From Cordilura impudica (lineage: Eukaryota > Arthropoda > Insecta > Diptera > Scathophagidae), in assembly GCA_963682025.1 (NCBI GenBank), contig OY821521.1:99811354-99875353 (forward strand): 64,000 bases of DNA, given 5' to 3'. This document shows positions 33,901-44,429 of the stretch, one piece after another (position 1 is the first letter of the stretch; the number at the start of each line of letters is the position of its first letter). The notes beneath the pieces are model-generated. The model did no database searches. It was not told the origin of the DNA and saw only the letters and a program-made list of their open reading frames with translations. Both the position numbers and the translations under genes were made by a program.

Positions 33901-36900
33901 ATAAAATAAAATAAGTGAAATTAAATAAAATAAAATAAAAAATATAATAATATAACATAAAATTTAATAAAATAAAATAAAATAAAATAAATAGATCAAA
34001 TTAAAATAGAATAAAATAAAATAAAATATAATAAAATAAAATAGAATTATATAAAAAAAAAATAAAATGTTATAAAATAAAAAAAAATATATAAACTTAA
34101 ATAAATAAATAAAATAAATTAATCAAACTAAAATAAAAAAAATAAAATAAATTAAAATAAAATAAAAATTAAATAAAATGAAATAAAATAAAATAAAATA
34201 GAAATTAAAAAAATTAAATAAAATAAAATAAAATAATAAAATAAAATAAAATAAAATAATACAAAATGAAATGAAATGTAATAAAAAAAAATAAAATAAC
34301 AAAAAAAAAAAAATAAAATAAAATAAAATTATACAACATGAAATGAAATAAAATGAATGAAATTAAATTAAATAAAATAAAATAAAATAAAATAAAATAA
34401 AATAAAATAAAATATAATAAAATAAAATAAAATAAAATAAAATAAAATAAGTGAAATTAAATAAAATAAAAAATATAATAATATAACATAAAATTTAATA
34501 AAATAAAATAAAATAAAATAAATAGTTCAAATTAAAATAGAATAAAATAAAATAAAATATAATAAAACAAATTAGAATAATATAAAAAAATGAAATAAAA
34601 AATAATAAAATAAAATAAAATGAATTAAAATAAAAAAAAATATATAAACTTAAATAAATAAATAAAATAAATTAATCAAACTAAAATAAAATAAAATAAA
34701 ATAGAATAAAATAAAATAAAATAAAATAAAATAAAATAAAATAAAATAAAATAAAATAAAATAAATCAAAATGAAATGAAATGCAATAAAATAAAATAAA
34801 ATAAAATAAAATAAAATAAAATAAAAAAAAAAATAAAATAAAATAAAATACAATAAAATAATATGAAATAAATTAAAATAAAATAAAATGAAATAAATAA
34901 AATAAATTAAATTGAAATAAAATAAAATAAAGTAAATTAAACTAAATTAAAGTAAAATATGAGAAAATAAAATAAAATTAAATATAATAAAATAAAATAA
35001 AATAAAATAAAATAAAATAAGATAAAATAAAATAAAATGAAAAAATAAGATAAAATAAAATAAAATAAAATAAAATAAAATAATATAAAATAAAATAAAA
35101 TAAAATAAAATAAAATAAAATAAAATAAAATTAAAATAAAATAAAATAAACTAAAATGAAATAAATAAAATAAAATAAAATAATATACAATAAAATTAAA
35201 TAAAATAAAATAAAATAAAATAAAATAAAATTAAAATAAAATAAAATAAACTAAAATGAAATAAATAAAATAAAATAAAATAAAATACAATAAAATTAAA
35301 TAAAATAAAATAAAATAAAATAAAATAAAATAAAATAAAATAAAACAAAATAAAGTAAAATAAAATAAAATAAAATAAAATAAAATAAAATAAAATAAAA
35401 TAAAATAAAATAAAATAAGGTAAAATAAAATAAAATACAATAAAATAAAATAAAATAAAATAAAATAAAATAAAATAAAATAAAATAAAATAAAATAAAA
35501 TAAAATAAAATAAAAAAAAAATAAAAAAAAATAAAATAAAATAAAATAAAATAAAATACAATAAAATAATATGAAATAAATTAAAATAAAATAAAATGAA
35601 ATAAATAAAATAAATTAAATTGAAATAAAATAAAATAAAGTAAATTAAACTAAATTAAAGTAAAATATAAGAAAATAAAATAAAATTAAATATAATAAAA
35701 TAAAATAATATAAAATACAATAAAATAAAATAAAATAAAATAAAATGAAAAAATAAGATAAAATAAAATAAAATAAAATAAAATAAAATAAAATAAAATA
35801 AAATAAAATAAAATTAAAATAAAATAAAATAAACTAAAATGAAATAAATAAAATAAAATAAAATAAAATACAATAAAATTAAATAAAATAAAATAAAATA
35901 AAATAAAATAAAACAAAATAAAGTAAAATAAAATAAAATAAAATAAAATAAAATAAAATAAAATAAAATAAAATAAAATAAAATAAAATAAAATAAAATA
36001 AAATAAAATAAAATAAAATAAAATAAAATAAAATAAAATAAAATAAAATAAAATAAGGTAAAATAAAATAAAATACAATAAAATAAAATAAAATAAAATA
36101 AAATAAAATAAAATAAAATAAAATAAAATAAAATAAAATAAAATAAAATAAAATAAAATAAAATAAAATAAAATAAAATAAAATAAAATAAAATAAAATA
36201 AAATAAAATAAAATAAAATAAAATAAAATAAAATAAAATAAAATAAAATAAAATAAAATAAAATAAAATAAAATAAAGCAAAATAAAGTAAAATACAATA
36301 AAATAAAATAAAATAAAATAAAATAGAATAAAATAAAAAAAAAATAAAATAAAATAAAATAAAATAAAATAAAATAAAATAAAACAAAATAAAGTAAAAT
36401 AAAATAAAATAAAATAAAATAAAATAAAAGAAAATTAAATTAAAATAAAATAAAATAGAACAAATTAATATAAAATAAAATAAAATAAAATAAAATAAAA
36501 TAAAATAAAATAAAATAAAATAAGATAAAATAAAATAAATTAAAATAAAATAAAACAAAATAAAGTAAAATAAAATAGAATAGAACATAATATCAATGTA
36601 AGTCCCTTTCAATGGGCTGCAAAAAATTACTCTACGTTTTGTAGCAACCGATAATTTTAGTTCTGATGACTTTCAGACTGATATAAGGTTTTCTAATTCA
36701 TCAATTGGCATTTAATTATAAATTAAATAAAAATTTTATGTAAAATTAAAACAAGTTTCATAATAAGTACTTACGCGAACATTTATAATAATCCCGAAGT
36801 TATATAAATTAAATGAAAATAGTTGTAAAAAGGTATTAATATTTTCGTATGTATGATCAGAAATATATTTTCAATAATACGATTCATTGTCTGAACTCTA

Positions 36901-37268
36901 ATGAATCTTTATTGATTTTTTGAAAATTTCATATACACTATGGCGATATCAGGTGTACCGATTTTTTACAATTACTGAGATCTACTTAACTTCCTAAGAC
37001 TTTAGAAACATGCTTTAAAAATACTTCGCTCATAAAGAAAGAATACCGTTATAATTATTCCTTTTGGTTTGCATAAAATACTGACCTGATGTGAAACAAA
37101 GGAGACTGGGGTTCTAAACTACAATCTTTATTTAAAATGCCAGCACTTAAAGGTGCTACATTGCCATTTAGGGGCGTATGATGATGATTACTTGGTGTCA
37201 AAACTCTGCCATTAGATGTTATGCTGTTATGAAGATGATGATGATGATGATGCTGCTGTTGCTGCTGC

Positions 37269-37301
<33 letters not shown>

Positions 37302-39969
37302 GGATGATGCGTATGGTGATGGGTTGCTACAGCGGTGGCAACGGAAGATGATGATAAATTTACTACCGACGCTTGATGATGATGATGATGATGTTGATGG
37401 CTGTGTTGATGGTGATGATGACTACCATTTGAACTGCTAGTGTTGGTAGCATTGCCGCCACCACCTCCGCCGTTGCTACTGCTGCCAGCACTATGTGAAT
37501 TTTTCAAATAAAGCTTTGGTAGTGTGGGACGTTGACGTTTTTCCGGTAATTTTTTCCCCGGTATTGTTTCAATGGGCGGTGGCACTGGTTTAATATCCTC
37601 TTGGACATGAGTATGTTGATAATGATTGACGACATTGCCAACACCACCACCACCACCACCACCACCACCACCACCACCACCACCACCGCCTCCTGATGTG
37701 GGATGATTATGCGAATGATTCTGATGATGGTGGTGATGATGTTGTTGGTGTTGCTGTTGCCCAACTGCTGGTGGCAAATGGTGGTGATGATGAGGATGAT
37801 GACTGTGATTGCTACTGCTATTGTGACTGCTATTGGTATTTGTATGTTTATTCGATTCCAGGCTACTATAGTTGTTGTTGTTGTTATTGTTGTTGCTGCT
37901 GTTATTATTGCCATTGACACAATTGTTATTTAAACTGTTATTATTGCTACTTGAATTATTGTTGTTGTTGTTGTTGCTATTATGGCCATTTGAATTTTGA
38001 TTCACCCGTATCAAACTACAATAGTTACCACTACTGTCGGTGTATTGCGACTTAATTGTGGGTGTCTCATTTATGGGCTCAAATCTAGATAAAGCTTTCG
38101 ACAATGGCGTCAATCCTCTAACATAATCATATATATGATCTATATCTTTATATTCATCTGATACATCTGCAGGTGATTGATTTTTACTATACGAATCACA
38201 GCTGGCACTACGCTTTAATATATAACCATTTTCCAATAGGCCATTGGCCACATACGCTACACCGGCTGCTGATGGCAACATAACCACGGGTAATTTATTC
38301 CGACTACTAAATTTCGAGTCCTTTTTCTCTTTCTCAGAAAGCTTAATATCGACTATTTGTAAACGATCTCGGGCATCGCTCAGTAGACGTTGAGCTTTCT
38401 CAAGAAATCGTGTATACTCGATGAAATGTTCTAGTTGATCCATATTTTTGGCTCGTTGCAATTTGATTTTAGCATTTAAGGGTACTGGCACCAGGTCGTT
38501 GTCCTTTTGCAAAGGTAAAGCAAAAATACGATCAATTTCAACACAGCCCAAAAGACGCATTTCCGCAACGAATGGTTGTTTTAAACCCTTCGGTACGCTA
38601 CCATGAACTAGTCTGTAATAAAAAATTAAAAACGAAAATTTATATGTTTTGAGTTGTCGCAATTGAATTCAAGTAAATTTCACTAGATGTACGGCCTACA
38701 TAGACAGTTTTCTGATTTAAAGGAGTTTTCCCATCCTGGAAAACTTGTTTGATAACGTTAATACTATCGAAAGAAAGTTCTTTCAAAGGAAATTATTGTT
38801 TTGTTAAAATCTGAAGTCTGAGTTATTTTTATTATGGAAACGTAAAATTTTCCTCGATTTAATTTTGTGTAATATATATTGTCAGATTTGTTCGATTCGG
38901 TGTTCCTTCAATAAAACAATTGTCGGATTAGGAGTTATATAGGTCTTTTCAAAAAGAAATTACATTTTTAGGAAAAGTTTCCTTTAACAAAAAAGTACTA
39001 ACATAATAAAAAATTTATATTTTTTAAAAGGTACTTTCATAAGAAATGGTACTTTTATAAGAGAAGGTACCTTTTTAAGAATAATAACGTTCTTAGTTAT
39101 GATATTAATACTTAGACGTATGAGTGATAGTATTATGAAATTAAATGTAAATCATGCAGCGTTACAGAGTCATTGATGAGCGTAAATTTGTATATCGTAA
39201 TCGTAATGCTTAATAATAATAATAATTTTCATTTTGAATGATTTTTATCCCAAAGAATTATATTTCATTAAAAGTCATACAGTCGAATTCTGATATTCTT
39301 ATAAGTTTTAGTTTAGTTTTAGTTTAAGTGTTTTTGAATTTACCTCACTACAACTGGCATTCTTTTCAACAAGAGATTCTTCACAGTGTGTACTCCACTT
39401 ATACTATCCTCCTTAGCTATAGGTGAAAATTTTGCTTTGGTATCGAGTGGCATATTTATGATTTCATCTTTTATATTTTTGCACTGTAAAACTTTGCCAT
39501 TTTCATTCATAGTTGTTAGCATTTCGCCAGCATGTATGGTGCGACTCATTAGGGGACAGCGAAATGTTTCACGCACCAACACACGACAATTACGACGTTT
39601 CGATAATTCCAATACCGATTCGATGCAACGCGTAGAACGACCATCTTCGCTAAGCAATTCAAAATAACCAGGATACGATTCGGGTATCAAAACTTTAGCA
39701 CCAACATTTGTGGGCTTACGACCTTCTTTCAACTTTATGGGTTGAGCTAAAATCTGATATTTTTTACCCGAACTAAGAAAAAGTGCCGTACTTTGCAGAG
39801 ATGGCGCCGACAGAGTAGGTACACCAAGATTTTGATGTTGACCCTTGACAATTTTAGCTACAGCTGGGAGTTTTTGCTTGGAAAAATCACGCAAATACAC
39901 AGGAGGCGTTAATGTGGAATCCCCAAAACGGGATGCGGCCAATATTATTTGGCCATCAGTAGCGGCCAT
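30454..39969 (-). CDS. sano: CABIT-domain protein, GAREM/Serrano family (three coding exons, 872 aa)
   Basis: Joining 39969-39344, 38612-37086 and 30919-30454 gives an unbroken 872-residue protein; both junctions split an Arg codon in phase 2. Residues about 20-300 form a CABIT domain: IPESYPGYFELLSEDG, CIESVLELSKRRNCRVLV and SGVHTVKNLLLKRMPVVV line up with the order of motifs in vertebrate GAREM proteins. The segment YDYVRGLTPLSKAL (about 370) and a Pro/Lys-rich stretch (about 550-580, PVPPPIETIPGKKLPEKR) follow. The middle is low complexity: Asn-rich 415-460, Gly17 about 516-532, Gln16 about 647-662, with many His runs. No membrane segment or signal peptide is seen. GAREMs are cytoplasmic adaptors; fly Serrano is a cytoplasmic planar-polarity and tracheal-tube protein. 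The CABIT call is firm; the serrano identity rests on memory of family membership and needs a search. The C-terminal SAM domain of GAREM is absent here. Confidence 0.72.
31000..32616. other. sano intron 2, unique part
   Basis: AT-rich intronic DNA. Around 31790-31900 a block (TCTGCCTATATATATAAGCG, ACCAAGTTTCATCATTGTAA) has the look of interspersed-element sequence, but I found no second copy in the window. No exon is evident. Confidence 0.5.
32617..36590. repeat. (TAAAA)n pentanucleotide megasatellite in sano intron 2
   Basis: About 4 kb of near-continuous TAAAA/AAAAT repeats, with scattered variants (GAAAT, TAAAC, TATAA, GTGAAATTAAAT) that mark higher-order copies. The purest tract is 35760-36420. 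In the sano sense direction the RNA would be (UUUUA)n, which has no stop codon in any frame and conceptually reads FILFY repeats; frames as long as 308 codons arise this way and are not genes. It accounts for most of the 6.2-kb intron. Confidence 0.97.
36591..37085. other. sano intron 2, segment next to exon 2
   Basis: Unique AT-rich intron sequence ending at the donor GT at 37085-37084. No other feature seen. Confidence 0.55.
37086..38612 (-). CDS. sano: sano coding exon 2 (CABIT second half and low-complexity linker)
   Basis: The acceptor is a T-rich tract ending TTACAG at 38613; the donor is CATCAG before GTCAGT at 37085. It encodes residues 209-717 plus two bases. It completes the CABIT domain (LVHGSVPKGLKQPF through LQIVDIKL) and carries all long homopolymer runs. 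CA-rich triplet repeats keep other frames and the opposite strand open too, so frames overlapping here are shadows. Confidence 0.8.
37252..37299 (-). repeat. CAG/CAA repeat encoding Gln16
   Basis: Sixteen consecutive Gln codons in sano exon 2, mostly CAA with some CAG, next to a His6 run. Mixed codons suggest protein-level tolerance of the run and lower slippage than pure CAG. Confidence 0.85.
37640..37692 (-). repeat. GGT repeat encoding Gly17
   Basis: An almost pure (CCA)n on the plus strand gives 17 Gly codons in sano exon 2. A pure triplet run of this kind is likely to vary in length between individuals. Confidence 0.85.
38613..39343. other. sano intron 1
   Basis: 731-bp intron with GTAAAT donor and TTACAG acceptor. 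At 38990-39090 it carries imperfect GGTACTTTNATAAGA repeats related in style to the block at 49.1-49.7 kb. No exon inside. Confidence 0.7.
39344..39969 (-). CDS. sano: sano coding exon 1 (first half of CABIT domain)
   Basis: Starts at ATG 39969 (MAATDGQIILAAS) and ends GTGAG before GTAAAT (donor GT at 39343-39342). It encodes residues 1-208 plus two bases of codon 209. Upstream in the same frame there are 21 sense codons back to a TGA, so this ATG is the first usable start after that stop. Confidence 0.8.
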
Positions 39970-40032
39970 GTCGCGATTAAAGAATGATAACAGTTTGTTT
40001 CGTGCAAAGTTAACATTAAATGTAAATAAATT

Positions 40033-40314
40033 TCATGGATTTTGCGTAGGATCCGGATCACTAGTTGTTGCTGTTGCTGTTTCTGTTGTTGTCTTTGTTT
40101 GTAATATATCGATATTCCCGTTTAATAAATCTTCCTTGGTAGGTATGGCGTATGTTGTGATAACAAAGGAGTTTGTAGATTGTTTTGAGGTTGACGGTAA
40201 ATAGTTGAGGTCTTGTTTAGATATATTAGGTATTGAGGTATTCGTTGTAGTTGTTGTTGATGTTGAGGTTAGGAAACGTGAGGAGGTTTGTAGTGCGTAG
40301 CTAAAATACTGCAT
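40033..40314 (-). promoter_or_regulatory. upstream ORF in frame with sano, ended by one TGA
   Basis: A 93-codon Thr/Ser-rich frame (MQYFSYALQTSSRF...) ends at TGA (40033-40035) 21 codons before the sano ATG, in the same frame. It is most simply a 5'UTR uORF. The single intervening stop also permits readthrough to an N-terminally extended protein, which flies use in some genes. The base after TGA is A, not the C most favourable to readthrough. Confidence 0.4.
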
Positions 40315-40624
40315 TCGGTTTGAATCTCAATACTTTCTTTGCCTGTTGTACTTCCAATAATATTTCTCTATAAACGTTTAAAAGCGAATTGTCCTAAAAT
40401 TAAATTAATTTATAAATTCAGAATTAATGTGGTGTTGATATATAAAAATTTACATATTATTATAATAAATTCGCCACAATTGCAATTTTAATTTTAGAAT
40501 AATCAAAACAAAACTCAAAAACATCTTTGGCTACATTTCGTTTACATACGGGTATTTCCATTATAGTGAAATACATTACACCCCATCAAAAAATTCTATA
40601 CAGTCAGAAAGTATAACACTCTTA

Positions 40625-41037
40625 GGGCACTGTTATACGTTCAATATATCTGTGGTCATCACTTATGACCGCCTAAGTCGACTTTAGAACGATTTGAGTT
40701 AAGTATGCTATCATATTCTACTAAAAACGCTTTATATTTACGTGAAATCCCCATTTCTCTAACATTTTTTAATAAAAAGTTATTAATGAAAACATATTGA
40801 CCTAAGTCGTAATGAAACCCCATTACATTTATATAAAAAGTAATTTTCCTCGAAAGCATGATTTTCGACTTACGCGGTTAATGTTTGCGACCACAGATAT
40901 ATTGTGATATTTGAATCGCAATCCATATCGCAGAATGGCCACCAATTCTGATATCCATTAAAATGGATTGCGATCCATCAATACTGCATGCTACACGTTC
41001 AATATAAATTGTGATATGTGGACGTGTAACAGTGCCC
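40625..41037. mobile_element. MITE with 16-bp inverted ends (outer)
   Basis: Left GGGCACTGTTATACGT and right ACGTGTAACAGTGCCC are inverted with one mismatch. The flanks are TTA and ATA, so a 3-bp duplication is possible but imperfect. It contains the nested TA-flanked element at 40647-40899 and a palindrome (ATCGCAATCCAT / ATGGATTGCGAT) at 40916-40975. Confidence 0.55.
40647..40899. mobile_element. nested TA-flanked MITE (inner)
   Basis: TATCTGTGGTC at the left and GACCACAGATA at the right, each bordered by TA (40645-40646 and 40900-40901). The inverted similarity continues inward past CCGC-TAAGTCGA. A 253-bp non-coding Tc1/mariner-type MITE, inserted into the outer element. Confidence 0.6.
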
Positions 41038-41249
41038 ATAAACTTACTAATTTTCAGAGCACTCTTAAATTAGAGTTACAAATTGTAATTATTATTTATT
41101 TATTTGCTTTCGTGTACAACAAGAATAAATCTTATAATAACAGTTGAGGAATAATTACGCTAAGGCATGACAATTTAGGAACATTTTAAAGAATAACCAT
41201 GAAAACAATTCAAGATTACAAATAAATAAATTAAAATTATAATTATATA

Positions 41250-42470
41250 TCTATACTAATATAATAAAGAGGTAATGTGTGTTTGTTTGTTTGTTTGTTT
41301 GTAGGAGGTAATCTCCGTAACTACGCAACTGATCTTCCTGAAATTTTCACAGAGTCTTACTACGGATATGGGAAGTGCTATAGGCTATAATTTTTTAAAT
41401 ATTTTTTGGTGGGCGTGGCATCTCCCACAGAAAGTAAATTTTTAATATCATATACATATATTGAGTACTATGATAGGGAGAGCTTTGCAAATTTGTGTGA
41501 GGTCACCTATTGTTAATATTAGTAGCTATGCCGGAAATGGGCGGGATCGGATAAGTGGGCGTGGTACCTCCCATACAAGTAATAGTTCAATGTTATATAT
41601 CTCGAGTATGTGATGAAGAGAGCTTTTCAAATTTTTTTGATGTCACCTATTATTACTGTGAGTAGTCGGATGCAAAATGGGCAGTATCGGACCAATAGGC
41701 GCGGCACCTGCCATACAAAGTAAATATAAAATGCCACATATCTGGAGTACTGTGATAGTGAGAGTCTTAGGACTTTGTGTGAGCCCATAAGTTATTCATT
41801 TGATTAGTTAGACAAAAAATGAGCGTGATCGGAGCAGTGGGCGTGGCACCGCCCATACAAAGTAAATATATGGTATCATATAATTGGTGTGCTAAAAAAG
41901 GAAGCTTTGACACTTTGCACGAGTCTATCAAATCTTAGTATGAGTAGTCGAACCAAAAACTTGGCGGGTTCATACCAATGGGCGTGGCACTACCCATGCA
42001 AAGTAACTATTTAATGTCATATTTCTGGAGTACTGTAAAAGAGAGAGCTTTTGTGGCTTTGCGTGAGTCCATACGTTCTTTGTGTGATTAGTCGAACAAA
42101 AAAATGTGCGTGATCGGAGCAGTGGACGTAGCACAGCCCATGCAAAGTAGATATCTAATACCATAAAACTGGTGTACTATAAAACGGAATGACTCGACAT
42201 TTTGCATGAGTCCATCAGATATTAATGTGAGTAGTGCACTAAAAATTGGGCGGGATGGGATTAGTGGGCGTGGCACCTCCTATATATAAAATGTGAAGCA
42301 CTACGAAAGCGACAGTCTTTTGACAAGTTCATTAGTTATCAATGTGATTTGTCGTGGAAAATATATCGCCCAAATAAAAAATCGCAAAACTCAAAAATCG
42401 CGAAAAATAAAAATCGCCCAAAAAACAAAAATCTTCAAAATCTAAGCGAAGCACACCGGGTTGCATCTAG
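41250..42470 (+). mobile_element. Helitron (family 2), copy A
   Basis: It begins TCTATACTAATATAATAAAG after an A and ends CGGGTTGCATCTAG before a T: TC...CTAG between A and T is the Helitron signature. A GTTTGTTTGTTTG tract follows the 5' end, and AAGCGAAGCACACCGG precedes the 3' end. The body is mostly a tandem array (see repeat 41411-42300). There is no helicase gene, so it is non-autonomous. Confidence 0.8.
41411..42300 (+). repeat. ~142-bp tandem array inside Helitron copy A, seven diverged units
   Basis: GGGCGTGGCACCTCCCATAC-type unit starts fall at 41411, 41557, 41697, 41838, 41980, 42123 and 42265, i.e. 140-146 bp apart. Each unit continues AAAGTAAATAT, GGAGTACTGTGATAG, GAGAGCTTTG and GAGTAGTCGGAC. 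Units differ by about a quarter of positions, so the array is old or under weak homogenisation. Confidence 0.8.
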
Positions 42471-42955
42471 TAAATTAATAAAATTATTAAGCAAAATAAT
42501 CAAAAATGAATTTTTTAAAATTTGAATCGTTGCTGTTTAGTTACTGAGATTGTGGAAGCATATTCTAAGGACGTGCAACGTTGACGTAGATACGCCAAAT
42601 GTCAAATAAAGACGACGAGGTAGAATTAATTTTTTCCGCGGTTTGATCTGGCGAACCGCAGATTCTTATAAAGATAAGATGGTTTTGCGGTGAAAATTAC
42701 TTTATGCAGAAACAACAAAACACTAATTTTTATAATTTAATTTTATATTCGTGAAGGAAGAAGTTCCGGCAGACCTGCTTAGTCTAAAAACATATCTAAT
42801 TATACAGTTATATAAAATATTAAATTTGGCTTTACTGAATCACAACTTACAAAAACTTTACACCCGTATAAAATGCCGGGAATTAAATTAGGTTCGGCTA
42901 GAAATATTCTTATATTTAAGGAGGTGAAAGATTGAGTGTGGTTCTATCAAGTTTG
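42471..42955. other. no gene recognised
   Basis: Mixed-composition intergenic sequence; no frame or element end seen. Confidence 0.4.
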
Positions 42956-42959
42956 AGTG

Positions 42960-43325
42960 TTATTAAAAGTTACACAAAGATTTTTCGTTCTTGAAAAAAA
43001 GTCAATTCTCTCGCCGTTGATAACTATTCCATCCAAAAACTCTGGATTCGCACTTCGTTTGCGTATTAGCAGACATGTTGACTTGCTAGTATTTTTGCAT
43101 AAACCATTTGCTGACGTCCATCGGTATAATTGACTAAGGTCATAGTTTATTATGTCTGTATTTTGATCTAGTTACTGAATTGGGGTTCTCAGAATGAATT
43201 GTACATCGTTTGCGTGCATGTGTATCTTGCAATGAGAAAAATAATCTGGTAAGTCGTTGATATAAATTGAGAACAAAAGTGGGCCTAATATTGATCGTTA
43301 TGGTACACATTTTATAAGGTTTAAT
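42960..43325 (-). pseudogene. LINE reverse transcriptase fragment with decayed catalytic motif
   Basis: Minus strand reads RSILGPLLFSIYINDLPDYF then HMHANDVQFIL, where the catalytic Y-A-D-D has become H-A-N-D, followed by one stop, LSQLYRWTSANGL, NTSKSTCLLIRKR and VINGERIDFF. This is the RT palm-to-thumb region of a CR1/Jockey-like LINE. It is a different subfamily from the fragments at 7.2, 10.3 and 16.4 kb. Confidence 0.75.
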
Positions 43326-43599
43326 GGTTTAAATGATTCGCTATTTATACTCTCAGCACATAGAGGTATAGAGTGTAAATAGTTGCCATGAAAAATAAAA
43401 GAAAACTAGGTAAGTAAGACCAGGAGAAAATAAGTGCATGTAGTTCCTCAAAATTGCTAAAATGTCGAAAAATTTTCATCCACAAAGATATCTTTTTTTA
43501 GAATTTATTTTCATCAAACGGAAAAAAGTTATTAATTTTCCAGTTGACTTTTACATCGATAATTCGAATAATGTATAAAAGATTTGTCAAAATTCAAAA

Positions 43600-44409
43600 A
43601 CCATGATTTAATCAATATCCATTGAAGTAGATACTCTAGTTAAACCTGTGAAGTTGATAATCTTGTTTTTCGTCGGTGGTTCACGTCCATGATCTGAAAC
43701 ATCATAATCATCTCAGCTTGAATTTCGTAAAACCAGCTTCAATATATTGGCTAATGTTTCATAAGATTTCATCATATTTGTGTCTAATGCGAACGGAATT
43801 GACGGTTTTTTTTGTTTGTTTTGTGCAACAGCACAACCTTCAAACTGGAAAGTGAGCCTCTTCAGTGAATAATCGCCAATCGCTGGCGTTATGTTCTATT
43901 CACAGATTATTCACTTAACCTATGGTGTTATTGTAGAAAGTGAACGAATTTCTGAATTCTGTTGCAACAATGTAATTCATTTCGTTTTGTGTTAGCGGTT
44001 TTGGTTGAACACTTCTACATTTGACGCATAATTATGATCTTGCAAATGACATGATCTTAGGACTCGAAGGTTGTGGTGGTTCGACACCATCAGAGAGTAA
44101 CACTGGAAGTGCGGCAGTAAAAGCTTTTGTCTTCAACTTCCTCCCATTTGTTCCAGCAACATAGTTAATGCATCCGTAGTACCTGGTTTTATCTTGACCG
44201 TTTGGATCTTTTACCCAGATTACCGGCTTGACAAAATGCCAGTGTCCTCTTCGTCGATGAAACCAATTCAAAATATTGCTATAGCAATTACTGCATACTG
44301 TGAAATCTTCACCAGTTGCATCCAATTCATCGAAATTTTGCGTATATGAGAAGTTAAAATTCGGAGTTACAAATTTATTCGCTCCTTTTTTCCAACTTTG
44401 GCCAGATTT
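43600..44409 (-). pseudogene. remnant of an unnamed multicopy arthropod protein
   Basis: The best-preserved part, 44409-44032, is open for 126 codons: GQSWKKGANKFVTPNFNFSY, a VCSNCYSN Cys pair, RRRGHWHFVKPVIWVKDPNG, RYYGCINYVAGTNGRKLK, then ALPVLLSDGVEPPQPSSPKI. Downstream on the same strand, with stops, come VQPKPLTQNEMNYIVATEF and DWRLFTEEAHFP. From memory this order (W-x-P-x-WxxP, YxC, P-V-x-x-D-x-P-P, then W-R-L-F) is that of an uncharacterised protein abundant in arthropod genomes and suspected to belong to a mobile element. No function can be assigned, and stops make it non-functional. Confidence 0.45.
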
Positions 44410-44429
44410 GTAACAAAATTAATTTATTT

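Noticed and set aside
33501..36612. Long minus-strand open frames (up to 308 codons) rich in F, I, L and Y
   Set aside because: They are translations of the (TTTTA)n satellite, which has no stop in any frame on that strand; not genes.
37216..37933. Open frames overlapping sano exon 2 on both strands
   Set aside because: Shadow frames produced by CAN/GGT triplet repeats in the exon; the conserved CABIT continuation is in one frame only.
40659..40859. 66-codon minus-strand frame upstream of sano
   Set aside because: Lies entirely inside the nested MITE (40647-40899).
41411..42300. Regularly spaced repeats considered as a CRISPR-like array
   Set aside because: Units of ~142 bp are contiguous and diverged with no unique spacers, and the genome is eukaryotic; this is a Helitron-internal tandem array.
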